Notes: generated by a model not told the origin, from the letters alone. Counted from the stretch's first letter, positions 8,727 through 18,658 are shown. The stretch is 64,000 nt of DNA from Pseudomonadota bacterium (GCA_016711215.1 JADJTL010000005.1:186001-250000), one strand, 5' to 3'. Translations and numbers: made by a program.

Positions 8727-10240
8727 ACCAGCTCGCCGCGGCGCTGCGTCGCGACAAGCTCCTGACCGCCGCCTTCGTGTTGCTGGCGACCGCGCATCTG
8801 CTGCCGTTGCTGCTCGTGCGACACCTGCCGATGGGAGATGCACCCGCGCACCTCGCCGTGGTCGAGATCTGGCGCACCCCAGAGGGCCAGGGCCTGATGG
8901 GCCAGGCCTACGAGCGTCGGGGCGGCCTGCCGCCCTACCTGACCTATTACGGCGCGCTGCGCGTGCTCGGCAGCGTGATCAGCCTTGAGGCAGCCAACAA
9001 GCTGCTGATCGTCGGCTACGCCCTGGTGCTGCCGCTCAGCCTCGCCTATCTCCTCGCTGCCTTCGGTCGCGATCGTCGGCTGGCGCTGCTCGGCTTCCCG
9101 CTGATCTACAACGTCTGCTTCATCCACGGCTTCATCGCCAACCTGATCGCCTTACCGCTCCTCCTCGGGGCGCTCGGGCTGCTGCAGCGCTACCTGTTGA
9201 CGCCGAGCTTGCGACGCGAGCTGCTGCTGGCGCTGCTCGTCGCCGCGCTCTACTTCACCCACCTTCTGGCGGCCGTCCCCTTCGCCATCGCGGGACCGAT
9301 CGTCTTCTTCGCTCACGTGCGCCGGCCGCGGGCGATCGTGCGGCGGAGCCTCTTCGTCTGGCCAACGCTCGCCGTCGCGATCGGCTGGACGCTGCGCAGC
9401 TCGGCAGGCCAGGGCTTCAGCGGGCCCCAGCGCACGCCGGGGCTCAACATGGTCGTGGCGCTCGACTGGCTCAACAACTTCCTCGTCGGCTCGGTCGACG
9501 AGATCGTGCTGCTGACGATGCTCGGCACGCTGATCGCGTGCCTGCTGCTCCCCGCGGGGAGGCCCGCGACCAGCGCGCTGCCGCGGGGCCACTGGGCCTT
9601 GGGTGTCAGCGCGCTCGCGCTTGCGGCGCTCTACTTCGTCACACCCGGCCACCTCAGCCGGCCCTGGTACCACTGGGCGACCAACGTGCGCCTGGTCTTG
9701 CCGGCGCTCCTGCTGCTCTTGACCCTGCCGCAGGCGCGGCTGAGCGGCCCGCGGGCCCTGCTGCTGGCACCGCTCGTCGGCGTGATGCTCTTTGGCGCCG
9801 TCGTGACGGCGCAGGGCTTCCGCCGCTTCGACGCCACGGTTCGGCACCTCGACCGCATTCTGCCGGCCATTCCAGCGAACCGCCGCGTGCTGTCGTTGGT
9901 CTATGACGAGACCGACGGCGTCCATCAGGGCTTCCCGCTGCGCCACCTCCCGCTGCTCTACCAGGTCCGCAGCGGCGGCTACATGCCCTACGACTTCGAC
10001 ATGCCGATGATGCCGATCGGCTATCGCCAACCGGTCACGCCCGCCCCCTTCTTCAAGAACCCCCTCGATTTCCGCTACGCGGAGCACGGGCGCTACTACG
10101 ACTACTTCCTGGCGATCTTCCGCTCGGCAGGCGAGGCCCCTCCAACCATCGCGGGTGCCACCGTCGACCAGGTGCGGCTGGTCAAGGCCAGCGGACGCTT
10201 CGCCCTCTACCGCAACGTGGGCGGTCGATCGCGTCGCTGA
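8723..10240 (+). CDS. Polytopic membrane protein, possible GT-C-type glycosyltransferase
   Basis: About 505 residues with roughly ten hydrophobic segments. The N-terminal loop after the first segment carries the acidic motif MGDAPAHLAVVEIW, placed like the catalytic acidic loop of GT-C sugar transferases. That family call is inference; no diagnostic signature is present. I use GTG 8723 because it overlaps the epimerase stop (GTGA). An earlier TTG at 8711 would add four residues. Coupling to a sugar epimerase supports a role in glycan assembly. The C-terminal about 120 residues are soluble and rich in Tyr/Pro/Phe. Confidence 0.72.
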   Translation: MNQLAAALRRDKLLTAAFVLLATAHLLPLLLVRHLPMGDAPAHLAVVEIWRTPEGQGLMGQAYERRGGLPPYLTYYGALRVLGSVISLEAANKLLIVGYALVLPLSLAYLLAAFGRDRRLALLGFPLIYNVCFIHGFIANLIALPLLLGALGLLQRYLLTPSLRRELLLALLVAALYFTHLLAAVPFAIAGPIVFFAHVRRPRAIVRRSLFVWPTLAVAIGWTLRSSAGQGFSGPQRTPGLNMVVALDWLNNFLVGSVDEIVLLTMLGTLIACLLLPAGRPATSALPRGHWALGVSALALAALYFVTPGHLSRPWYHWATNVRLVLPALLLLLTLPQARLSGPRALLLAPLVGVMLFGAVVTAQGFRRFDATVRHLDRILPAIPANRRVLSLVYDETDGVHQGFPLRHLPLLYQVRSGGYMPYDFDMPMMPIGYRQPVTPAPFFKNPLDFRYAEHGRYYDYFLAIFRSAGEAPPTIAGATVDQVRLVKASGRFALYRNVGGRSRR

Positions 10241-10261
10241 GCGCGCGCACCCGCACCTCGG

Positions 10262-12016
10262 CTAGGGCGCGCCTGGCGCCTCGTCCTCACGCCCCGGGCG
10301 CTCGCGCTTGCTCGCCAGCAGCAATCGGCAGTCGGCCTCGTCGAGGACGAAGGGCGAGATACCCGCGCGCCGACCGAGACAGCGACCGTCGGCGTCCCGC
10401 GCGAGCAGCAGCTCGGCCAAGGGTCGCGGCGCCGGGCCGGCGTCTATCGCTGCCTGACCCCAGAACGCCACCTCCGCGAGCAGCTGCGCCGAGCGGGGCC
10501 AGGCTGGCAACCAGCGCGCGATGCGCAGGGTCTCGAGCCGATCGAGGAGCGCGGCCACCAAGGCGCGATCGACGTCGCCAGGCTCGGGCGTGAGCACCCG
10601 CCAGCCCGCGTCGCCGCGCGCAATCGCCTCGCGCAGGGCCGGTCCGGCGACCACGACCCGTTGCAGCTGCTCGCGTGGTACGCGCAGGGCGACCCGCTCA
10701 CGCAGGTCGAGGGTCGCGTCGCTCAACAGCTCGGCAGCCGCCCCTGGCAGCCAAAGGATGGCCGCCTCGTCGCCGCGTCGCACAGCCAATCGCCCGCGCG
10801 CATCGGGCGCGCCGAAGCGCAAGACCTCCGCCTCCGCGGCGCGTGCCCGCTCGAAACGCAGCGTGGCGACCGACCCGTCCACCCTGGCCCGCAGCCGGGT
10901 TTCGTCGGCCATCGCTTCGACCTCGCCGCGCCAGCCGCCGAGCGCCGCGAGCCACTCGCGCAGCGCGTCCGCCTCCGCGGGCGGCCCTCCCGCGCCAACG
11001 CGCCAGGTCGCGCCGTCACGCACCAAGGTCAGCGTCTTGCCGGGACGGCGGACAACAATCCCTTCCAGCTCGGGTTCCTCGCTGCGCAGCAGCGCCGTGT
11101 CGACGAGTTGCTCGGCCCGCAGCGTGAGCGGCTGCAGGGCCTCAGCGTCGACGCAGCCGCCGCTCAACGCCCCGCCCAGACGCCGCCCCACCCAGGCCCG
11201 TCCGGCCTCGCCGGCGCAGCTCACACCGAGCTCGAGCTCGACGAGACGATCCGCCGCGCCGACCTTCACCCGCCACGCCGCCGGTCCAGCCGGTCGCGCG
11301 GAGAAGCGATCGACGCGCAGCGCCGCCAGCGCGCCGATCAGCCGCTCTGCCGCCAGGGGATCGGCACGCAGCGCCGCCGCCTCACCGGCCGCCACGCTGA
11401 AGCCGCGCCCGCTCCGCCGCAGTCGCAACCGCGGTCCCGCGCCCGCCAGCACCTCCACCGACTCGACGTCCCCGGCCGTCCACGGCACCAGCTCGCGCTC
11501 GCGCAGGGCATCGGCCTCCAGCTCCACGCTCTCCGCGAAGCTGCGCTCCACCACCCTCAGCTCGTCACCGAGCGCCACATAGACGCCCAGGTCTGAGGCA
11601 TCGGCGCCGCCCACCGCCAGGGTCTGTGGCGACCCACCGCGCTGCAGCAGGGTCAGGCGCAGGCGCGGCGGGTCGAGCCCGCGCTGCGCCCGCGAGACGC
11701 CGGCGGCGAGCGGCTGCAACACCTCCGTTAGCTCGAGCGTCGCGAGCAGGCGCGCCATCGCCGCCGCATCGACCGGTGCGCGCACCGGTTGCGAGATCCA
11801 CCACTCCCGCTCTCCGCGCCGCTCCAGCGCGAGCACGGGACGTCCCGCCGCGACGAAGCGCAGCCCAACCAGCCGCGCCCGGTCAAACTCCGGGAGCAGG
11901 CGATTGCGCCGCCGCGCCTGCGCGTCGGTCGACGGCTTTTGGCGCTCGACGATCAGCACGTAGCTGGCGAGCCCGAGCGCGCAGAGCGCCAACCAAAGCA
12001 AGGTGCGCGCGCGCAT
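10262..12016 (-). CDS. DUF4340 domain protein of a Gld-like ABC cassette
   Basis: A 584-residue protein with one N-terminal membrane anchor (LLWLALCALGLASYVLIV) and a long extracytoplasmic region built of repeated beta-rich units, as in DUF4340 proteins. These proteins lie next to ABC-2 permeases and GldG-type proteins in many delta-proteobacteria and Bacteroidota; their molecular role is unknown. It is the last gene of the five-gene run, with only four bases between it and the GldG-like gene. Its stop faces the membrane-protein gene, leaving 21 bases between the convergent genes. Confidence 0.82.
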   Translation of the reverse strand: MRARTLLWLALCALGLASYVLIVERQKPSTDAQARRRNRLLPEFDRARLVGLRFVAAGRPVLALERRGEREWWISQPVRAPVDAAAMARLLATLELTEVLQPLAAGVSRAQRGLDPPRLRLTLLQRGGSPQTLAVGGADASDLGVYVALGDELRVVERSFAESVELEADALRERELVPWTAGDVESVEVLAGAGPRLRLRRSGRGFSVAAGEAAALRADPLAAERLIGALAALRVDRFSARPAGPAAWRVKVGAADRLVELELGVSCAGEAGRAWVGRRLGGALSGGCVDAEALQPLTLRAEQLVDTALLRSEEPELEGIVVRRPGKTLTLVRDGATWRVGAGGPPAEADALREWLAALGGWRGEVEAMADETRLRARVDGSVATLRFERARAAEAEVLRFGAPDARGRLAVRRGDEAAILWLPGAAAELLSDATLDLRERVALRVPREQLQRVVVAGPALREAIARGDAGWRVLTPEPGDVDRALVAALLDRLETLRIARWLPAWPRSAQLLAEVAFWGQAAIDAGPAPRPLAELLLARDADGRCLGRRAGISPFVLDEADCRLLLASKRERPGREDEAPGAP

Positions 12017-12020
12017 CGCT

Positions 12021-13544
12021 TCAACGCCTCCGACGCCACCAGGCGATCAACGCCGCGGCCAACGCCAAGCCCGGCAGCGCCACGACGGTCAGCGCCCAGA
12101 CCCGGCGCAGCTGACCCGCATCCGCGATCAGGCGCGTGCGCTCCACCGTCCGCGCTCCGATCCCCAGCCGCTGCGACTCCTCGACCAGCCAATGCAGCGC
12201 GGAAAGCAAGAGGTCGCGGTTGTCGTCACGCGACGCATCCGCGCCCAGTCGGTCATTGAGCACACCACGCTCGCTTCCCAGCACGACGATCCGGGCCCGA
12301 CGCCAACGCACGGCCGCCGCCACCGTCACCGGCCCGACGCCGTCCAGCCCGGCGTCGAAGCGCAGGGCGCGATCGCCGCGCAGCGCGGCCAGGTCACCCT
12401 CCCCCCAGCCGCGCGCGCTGCTCTGCACGAGGGGGGCGACCTGCAGCCCGGGCCGCGTCGTGGCCGCCTCGGGGGCCGGACGCACCTCGCGCGCGAGCGG
12501 CCAGACCGTCAGCCGTCCCGCCATCACCCGCGCCAGCGGATGATCGCTATAGCCATCGCGCGTACCCCAGGTCAGCAGCGGCTGCTCGCCAGGCAGCGCC
12601 TGCGGATCGACGACGACATTGCGCGGCAAGGCCACGCCCCAGGTCTGCAGCCAGGGTTCGATCCCACAGCCGCGGTAGCGCGTCACGCCACGGTCGAGCA
12701 GGGGCCCGATCAACACGAGCAGTCGGCCGCCGCCCGTCAGAAAGCGATCGAGCGCAGCCAGCTCGCGCGCCGCGAGGAGCCGCGTCGGCCCGCCGATCAG
12801 CACCACGTTGCATCCGCGGGCGCCGCCGAGCAGCTCGGTGCCGCTCAGCTCACGCGGCCTCAGCGCGTCGCGGCGTAGCTCGTCGGCGAGCTCTCCGTAG
12901 CCCGCGGGTGCGTAGGAGTCGCTCGACGCCTCGCCATGCCCCGTGGTGAAGCAGACGGTGACGGCGCGCGGCTGCGTCACGGCCAGGAGGGCCGCCAGCA
13001 GCTCAGACTCGCCGCGAAACGCGCTAATCACGTGCCGGCCGCCCTCGCTGCGCCTTTCGGCCAGCGCGCGCGCTGGCACGTAGCGACTGCGTCCGCCGCT
13101 GGAGACCACCACGACCCCCTCGCGCAGCTCGGATCGCGGCACGCCCAGCGCCTTCGCGCGCAGCGTCGCCGCGGCTGGGTCCGCGTCGACATCGATGAAG
13201 CGCGTCTGCAGCCGCGTGGACCACCGCGCCAGTTGGCGCAGCAGCTCGCGCAGCTCGCCATCGACAGCGTCGGCCGCCGGCGCGGCCGGCGCCATTAGCA
13301 CCGTGATCCGTACTGGCTGACGCAGCCCGGTGAGCACGCGGCGGGTCGTCTCGGCGAGGGCGTAGACCCGAGCGCCAGTCCAATCCGCGCGGACGTAGTG
13401 GCGCGCGCCCAAATAGTTGAGCAGCCCGAGGTTGATCGCGATCAGCGCCAGCCCCGCGACCAGTCGCAGCGCCGCCGCCCGCTCGGAGGCGGCACCCACG
13501 GTAGAGGCCGCCAAGCGCCAGCGGCTGCGTAACCAGCAAAGCAT
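12021..13544 (-). CDS. GldG-like ABC transporter auxiliary protein
   Basis: A 507-residue protein of the uncharacterised ABC-type GldG family. It has an N-terminal membrane segment (VAGLALIAINLGLLNYLG), the conserved YALAETTRRVLTGLRQPVRI region that follows it in the family, a large exported domain, and a C-terminal anchor (VVALPGLALAAALIAWW) ending in an Arg-rich tail. It probably works with the adjacent permease and ATPase. In Flavobacterium the counterpart GldG supports gliding, but in myxobacteria-like genomes the cargo is unknown. Start ATG 13544, 15 bases after the permease gene. Confidence 0.85.
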   Translation of the reverse strand: MLCWLRSRWRLAASTVGAASERAAALRLVAGLALIAINLGLLNYLGARHYVRADWTGARVYALAETTRRVLTGLRQPVRITVLMAPAAPAADAVDGELRELLRQLARWSTRLQTRFIDVDADPAAATLRAKALGVPRSELREGVVVVSSGGRSRYVPARALAERRSEGGRHVISAFRGESELLAALLAVTQPRAVTVCFTTGHGEASSDSYAPAGYGELADELRRDALRPRELSGTELLGGARGCNVVLIGGPTRLLAARELAALDRFLTGGGRLLVLIGPLLDRGVTRYRGCGIEPWLQTWGVALPRNVVVDPQALPGEQPLLTWGTRDGYSDHPLARVMAGRLTVWPLAREVRPAPEAATTRPGLQVAPLVQSSARGWGEGDLAALRGDRALRFDAGLDGVGPVTVAAAVRWRRARIVVLGSERGVLNDRLGADASRDDNRDLLLSALHWLVEESQRLGIGARTVERTRLIADAGQLRRVWALTVVALPGLALAAALIAWWRRRR

Positions 13545-13559
13545 CCCAGCTCCTCGCGC

Positions 13560-14306
13560 CTAGGGCCGACGCCGCAGGCCGAGGTAGCCCGTCGCAGCGC
13601 TGAGGCAGCAGGTGATCACGCTCGCATCCAGCAGCAGGTGCCGACTGTCCACGAGTCCACGCGCGAAGTCGTCGAGCTGCGCCAGCACATCGGCCCGCTC
13701 GAGCAGCGCCGCCAGCGCCGGATCGCTGACGAAGCCGCGCAGCGGACCGAGCAGCACCCAGAGGACGAGCAAGGCGCTGCAGAGCAGAGCCGCGAGCAGC
13801 GGCTGCGCCGTCAGTGCGGAGCAGAGCGCGCCGACCGCGAGCGCCGTCGCCCCGATCGCCAAGGTCCCCAGATAACCGGCCGCGACCGACCCCCAGTCGA
13901 AGGCGCCGCGCTCCGCCAGCCAGGCAGCGATCAGCACGTAGAGCACCGTGGGCAGCCAGAGCGTCGCGTAGAAGATCGTGGCCGCGGCGTACTTGCCGAC
14001 GACGATCGCCAGCGGTCGCACGGGCGCCGTCAGCAGGCCCTCGAGCGTCGCGATGCGGCGCTCCTCCGCGAAGAGCCGCATCGTCGTCAGCGCCACCAGG
14101 AGAATCACGAAGAGCCAATAGAGAAGCGTCCCACCGAAGAAGAGCCGCAGCGGGGTGCCGTGCGGCGCAAAGGGCTGCGCCATCAGCTCGACGAAGAGGT
14201 AGAAGGTGTAGCCCTGAACCAGCAGAAACGCCGTCAGCAGCGTCCAACCGAGCGGCGTACGGTAGTAGCCTGCCAGCTCACGACGGGCGATCGCGACCCA
14301 CGCCAT
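13560..14306 (-). CDS. ABC-2 type permease, GldF-like
   Basis: A 248-residue integral membrane protein beginning VAIARRELAGYYRTPLGWTL, the hallmark N-terminus of GldF-type ABC-2 permeases, followed by about six membrane segments and the loop with EERRIATLEGLLTAPVRP. It forms the membrane channel of the exporter with the upstream ATPase. The ATG at 14306 shares one base with the ATPase stop (TAATG), so synthesis is coupled. Family length is normal. Confidence 0.9.
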   Translation of the reverse strand: MAWVAIARRELAGYYRTPLGWTLLTAFLLVQGYTFYLFVELMAQPFAPHGTPLRLFFGGTLLYWLFVILLVALTTMRLFAEERRIATLEGLLTAPVRPLAIVVGKYAAATIFYATLWLPTVLYVLIAAWLAERGAFDWGSVAAGYLGTLAIGATALAVGALCSALTAQPLLAALLCSALLVLWVLLGPLRGFVSDPALAALLERADVLAQLDDFARGLVDSRHLLLDASVITCCLSAATGYLGLRRRP

Positions 14307-15298
14307 TAGCGTTCTCCAGCTCGGGCGTCGCGCGCCGCGTCGCCGCGCGTCAGGTCGGCGAAGGCCTGCGCCAAGGGCGTGCGCTCGACGCGCAGCTCCT
14401 GCAGCCCCCAGCCCGCCGCCACGACCGACTGCGCCAAGCCTTCGCGCGTGGCGCGGGCGCTGGCGCCGGAGAGGCGGTAGCGCCCGACGCCCGGCCTGCC
14501 GGCGAGCTCGATCGCGTCGAGGACGCCGACCCCGGGCAGCGTCTCCAGCCGGGCCCGCACCGCGGCGCTGGCCCCGCGGATGGTCACCACGAGCACGCCA
14601 CCGTCACCCTCGCTCAGCGCAGCGAGCGCGCCCTGCGCCACGACGACGCCGTGATCGATCAACACCAGCTCGCTGCAGATCGCCTCGACCTCTGCCAGTA
14701 GGTGGCTCGAGAGCAGGACGGCCTGCGTGCCGGCGAGCGAGCGAATCAGCTCGCGCACCGCCTCGAGTTGATTCGGATCGAGCCCGGCCGTCGGCTCATC
14801 GAGCACGAGCAGGGGCGGCGCACCGAGCAGGGCCTGCGCCAGGCCGACGCGTTGACGGTAGCCACGCGAGAGCTGTCCGATCACCCGGCGATCGACCGCG
14901 CGGAGGCCGCAGCGCTCGATCACCCGCTCGACCTCCGCCCGCACCCTGCGTCCGCGCAGGCCACCCAGCCGCGCGCGATAGGCGAGCTGCTCCCTGACCC
15001 GCAGCTCCGGGTAGAGCGGCGCGTGCTCCGGCAGATAGCCGACCAGCCGCCGCGCCGCGAGCCCGTCGCGCAACACATCGCAGCCGCCGATGCGCACCCG
15101 CCCGCCGCTCGGCGCGAGGTAGCCGCAAATCACGCGCATGCACGTTGTCTTGCCGGCGCCGTTCGGCCCCAGCAGGCCGACCGCCTGGCCGGCCGCCACG
15201 CCAAAGCTGACGCGATCGATCACCGTGCGACCGGCGAGCCGCTTGCTCAAGGCGTCGACCTCGAGCAGCGTCGTCGCCGGGGGCCGTGCAGCGTCCAC
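14306..15298 (-). CDS. ABC transporter ATP-binding protein, GldA-like
   Basis: ATPase subunit of the Gld-like exporter, about 330 residues. It has Walker A GPNGAGKTT, the Q-loop region, signature LSRGYRQRVGLAQAL, Walker B PPLLVLDEPTAGLD and the switch His in LLSSHLL. I start at GTG 15298, two bases after the kinase stop. The open frame extends further upstream to 15793, but that part lies inside the kinase gene and its Arg/Ala-rich translation is out-of-frame shadow. A C-terminal extension of about 100 residues is usual for this group and may contact a partner. Confidence 0.92.
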   Translation of the reverse strand: MDAARPPATTLLEVDALSKRLAGRTVIDRVSFGVAAGQAVGLLGPNGAGKTTCMRVICGYLAPSGGRVRIGGCDVLRDGLAARRLVGYLPEHAPLYPELRVREQLAYRARLGGLRGRRVRAEVERVIERCGLRAVDRRVIGQLSRGYRQRVGLAQALLGAPPLLVLDEPTAGLDPNQLEAVRELIRSLAGTQAVLLSSHLLAEVEAICSELVLIDHGVVVAQGALAALSEGDGGVLVVTIRGASAAVRARLETLPGVGVLDAIELAGRPGVGRYRLSGASARATREGLAQSVVAAGWGLQELRVERTPLAQAFADLTRGDAARDARAGER

Positions 15299-15300
15299 GC

Positions 15301-17061
15301 TCAGCCGCCCGTCGGCCTCGCGCCACGCAAGGGCAGCGCGATGGTGAAGGTGGTGCCCTCTCCCGCCCGCGAGTCGCAGCGCACCGTACCGCCGTGCTCG
15401 TCGACGATGCGCTTGACGATCGCCAGGCCGAGGCCGCTGCCGTCGACCTTGCCGGCGGTGGCGAAGGCCTCGAAGAGGCGATCCCGCACCTCCTCCGGCA
15501 CGCCGAGACCGGTATCGCTGCAGCTCAGCAGCAGCTGACCCTCGGAGGCCGCTACCGCCAGGGTCAGCCGACCGCCCTGGGGCATCGCCTGCACGGCGTT
15601 GCGCGCCAGGTTGTGAAGCGCGCGCCGGAGCTTGTTCTCGTCGAAGTGGGCCGTCCCCTGATAGGCCAGATCGAACTGCAGCGCGATCGGCCGCTCCGCG
15701 AGCTCGTGCCGCAGGTGCTCCTCGATCTCGCGCATGAACTTCCGCAGGTAGACCTTGCGCACCAGCAGCTGGCTCTCGCCGCGCGCAAAGCACAGGACCT
15801 CACGGATCATCGCCGCCATCACCTCGAACTGCGAGAGGATGTTCTCGGCATAGGCCGCGCGCGTCGGCTGATCGGCGTCGACCATCAGCTGTGCGAAGCC
15901 CGAGATCACCGTCATCGGCGTGCGCAGGTCGTGCAGCACGCCTGCCAAGAGGTGGCCAACCCCGACCAAGCGCTCCTCGCGCAGCCGCTGCTCGCGGTAG
16001 CGGGCCAGCTCGATCGCCGGCGCGACCCGCCCCGCGATCAGCGTCACGACCTGCAGGTCCGCAGCATCGAAGACCGCGCCGTCCTGGCGATTGACCAGCT
16101 CCAGCGCACCAACGGCCTCCTCCTGTCCGCGCAAAGGCACACAAAGCACGCTCTGCGGGCGCAGGGCGCGCCGCTGCGCCACCTCGCTGACGAAGCGCCC
16201 CTCCGCGGTCGCATCGTCGATGCTGAGCGCCTGCCGGTGTTCGGCGACCCAGCCGGCGAGGCCCTCTGCCTGCGCCACGGGCGCGCCGAGCAGCACCGGC
16301 GCCCCGCCCGTCGGCGGCGTTGCCGAGCAATAGAGCCGGTCGCCGGCCGGCAGGCGCAGCAGGATTCCGGCGGCCTCCACGCGCAGACGGCGCTCTGTGA
16401 GCGTGAGCAGACCCAGCAATAGCTCGTCGAGCGAGGTCGCGGCGGCGAGCTGTTGCTGCACCTCCAGCAAGAGCGCGAGCTCGCTCATCCGCCGCTCCAG
16501 GGCCTGCTGGGTGCGCCGCAGCGCCTCGTTCTGCGAGAGCACCGACGCGTAGAGCCGGCTGTTCTCGAGCGCCAGCGCCGCCTGCGCACCGAGCGCCAGC
16601 AGCAGCTCCTCGTCCTCGCGATCGAAGACCCCGCGGCGCTTGTTCAGCACCTGGATCACGCCAATGGTCGCGCCCTGCTGGTCGCGCAGCGGCACGCAGA
16701 GGATCGACCGCGTGTGGTAACCCGAGCGCCGATCGACCGCCGGCGAGAAGCGCTCGTCAGCGTAGGCGTCTGGAATGTTGACGACGACCCCCGTCTTCGC
16801 CACCCAGCCGGCGATGCCCTCGCCCAGCACCAAGCGGATCTCACGGAGGTCGCCGCCCTCGACCACCCGGGTCCAGAGCTGCCCGGCGTCCGCATCGACG
16901 AGGTAGAGGGTCGACCGCTCGGCCTCCATCAGCGCGGTGGTCGTGGCGACGATCAGGTGCAACAGCGGATCGAGCTCGAGCGTCGAGCCGATCGCCCGCG
17001 CGATCTCTTGAATCGCGCGCAGCTTGTTGCGCTCGCGTTGGAGGACTTGGTCAATGCTCAT
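15301..17061 (-). CDS. Tandem-GAF sensor histidine kinase
   Basis: Soluble sensor kinase, 586 residues, without membrane segments. GAF domain 1 is at about 25-165 and GAF 2 at about 205-345. A HisKA dimerisation helix follows with the phosphorylated His377 in HDLRTPMTVISG, then a HATPase_c domain (N box NLARNAVQAMPQGG, G boxes DTGLGVPEE and GSGLGLAIVK). No receiver domain or response regulator gene is adjacent, so it is an orphan kinase. It heads the ABC run with a two-base gap, suggesting co-expression with the exporter. The GAF ligands are unknown. A TAGAAT hexamer at 17084-17079 is a possible -10 box, 17 bases from the ATG. Confidence 0.93.
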   Translation of the reverse strand: MSIDQVLQRERNKLRAIQEIARAIGSTLELDPLLHLIVATTTALMEAERSTLYLVDADAGQLWTRVVEGGDLREIRLVLGEGIAGWVAKTGVVVNIPDAYADERFSPAVDRRSGYHTRSILCVPLRDQQGATIGVIQVLNKRRGVFDREDEELLLALGAQAALALENSRLYASVLSQNEALRRTQQALERRMSELALLLEVQQQLAAATSLDELLLGLLTLTERRLRVEAAGILLRLPAGDRLYCSATPPTGGAPVLLGAPVAQAEGLAGWVAEHRQALSIDDATAEGRFVSEVAQRRALRPQSVLCVPLRGQEEAVGALELVNRQDGAVFDAADLQVVTLIAGRVAPAIELARYREQRLREERLVGVGHLLAGVLHDLRTPMTVISGFAQLMVDADQPTRAAYAENILSQFEVMAAMIREVLCFARGESQLLVRKVYLRKFMREIEEHLRHELAERPIALQFDLAYQGTAHFDENKLRRALHNLARNAVQAMPQGGRLTLAVAASEGQLLLSCSDTGLGVPEEVRDRLFEAFATAGKVDGSGLGLAIVKRIVDEHGGTVRCDSRAGEGTTFTIALPLRGARPTGG

Positions 17062-17078
17062 CGGCTGGCCGCCGCCCT

Positions 17079-17084
17079 ATTCTA
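17079..17084 (-). promoter_or_regulatory. Candidate -10 box (TAGAAT) for the kinase-ABC operon
   Basis: On the minus strand 17084-17079 reads TAGAAT, five of six matches to TATAAT, 17 bases before the kinase ATG. No clear -35 element is visible. The 251-base gap here separates divergent genes. Confidence 0.3.
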
Positions 17085-17312
17085 ATGCAGCTCGGTCCAC
17101 GGCGACGAGCCGAACGCTGTGGCCGTGGCGCCACGCGCGTGAACCGGCGCTCACGCTCCGGAGCGGGGCGCGCGCGTCAGCCGGGTCGGCTATCCGGGGA
17201 ATCCGCTGTCCCGGCCGGGGGGTCCAGGTGGCTGGCATCCGACGTGCTACGCTTGGCCTCGCCAGCGATCGCCGCGACGCTCCCCGTTATGACGGCGCAC
17301 AGGAGGATCACC

Positions 17313-18631
17313 ATGTATCGCGAGCTCCAGTCCTTTCCTCGCCAGCGGCGCGCCACCAGCAGCTCGATGCTGATCGCGCTCCTCCTCGCGTCCACCGCGA
17401 GCACCGGCGCGCTAGCCCAGGGGCTGGACCCCAACGCCGGCTTCCAGGACGACTACAGCGATGTCATCGACGACCAAACGCTGCCCGAAGAGGCGCCGCT
17501 CGACGACGGCACACCGATCACCGACGTCGCGCCACCACCTGAGGCCTACGCTGCGCCGCCGATGGCCGGCGACCCAGCCGCCCAGGGCTACGCTCCCGCG
17601 CCGGACGGCCCGGGCACGGTCTATCGCCCCGCTTCGACCTTGCCGCCGGGGCTGGCGACCCACTATCGCACCCTCGCGCCCTACGGCCGCTGGCTGCACC
17701 TCCCCGAACTCGGCCCGGTCTGGGTACCCGATCGCGCGGTCGTCGGCGATGGCTTCGTGCCCTACTCCACCGGCGGCGAGTGGATGCCCACCGATCAAGG
17801 CTCGATGTTCGTCGCCCGCGCCTGGTCCTGGGGTTGGCTGCCCTTCCACTACGGGCGCTGGTTCCGCCATCGCTCCCTTGGCTGGGCCTGGCGGCCGGGC
17901 TCGGTCTGGGCGCCCGCCTGGGTTCGCTGGCGCGTCGGCGGCGACTACATCGGCTGGGCGCCGATGCCGCCCGCGGCGCGCTACTTCGCCAACAGCTCCT
18001 GGGTCTTCGCTGACCAAGACAACTGGCTCGGCCCGCGCATCCATGAGCGTCTGCTTCCACGGCAGCGCTGGTCAGTGGCCTTCGGCCTCACCACGCCCTA
18101 CACGCGCAGCGTGATCTATCGCGACGGTCGTGCGCGGGCACGCTGGTATCGCGGACCCGAGCCGCGTGCTTCTTGGGCCGGGCGCTACCGCCCGATCAGG
18201 GTGAAGCTCCGCCGCGCTTTCGCACGCTCGCCGAGGTGCAGGTCCAGCCCTTCGGCGCCGCCGGCCGCACCGTGCATACAGTGCCCGGTCAGGCGCGCTT
18301 TCGGGTGGTCACGCGCGACGTCCCCGTCACGCGGGGCGTCCGCGTCACCCGCGGCATCCCCGCGACGCGCGAGGTGCGCATCACGCGCGAGGTTCGCCGC
18401 TATCCCGGCGCGAACGCTACGACCACCGCGCCAAGCCGCGTCGTGATTCGTCGTGGCGTCGTTCCCGGTCGCGGCCCTGCTGCGGCCCCGCCCGCGACGA
18501 ACGACGACGATAACCGCCGCCGCCGCAGAGGCCTCGGCGGCGGCGGCCCCGCCGAGGATGCCCCTGCCGTGCAGCCGGAGCGCGTGCCGGCCGGCGGCCA
18601 CCGCGGACGCGTCAACATCCGCTATCGCTAG
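17313..18631 (+). CDS. DUF6600-type secreted protein, frameshifted in this sequence
   Basis: Exported protein with a signal peptide ending near GALAQ and a DUF6600-like core of repeated Trp/Tyr/Gly/Pro motifs: YGRWLHLPELGPVWVP, WGWLPFHYGRW, GSVWAPAWVRWRVGGDY, IGWAPMPP. Function unknown; the family is common in envelope proteins of myxobacteria. ATG 17313 is fixed by a perfect AGGAGG at 17301-17306. Reading is in one frame to about 18190 and then continues in the frame one base back, where the tail shows a VTRxV-type repeat (about 18310-18400) and stops at TAG 18631. One missing C in the CCC at 18191-18193 would join them into about 439 residues. Confidence 0.78.
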
Positions 18632-18658
18632 TTGCCCTGATCTCGCTCTAGTGCGGGT

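Noticed and set aside
15299..15793. N-terminal extension of the ABC ATPase frame
   Set aside because: It lies within the histidine kinase and gives a low-complexity Arg/Ala sequence; GTG 15298 is the natural start.
18170..18200. Programmed -1 frameshift in the DUF6600 gene
   Set aside because: No X-XXY-YYZ slippery heptamer or obvious downstream structure; a missing C in CCC is simpler.
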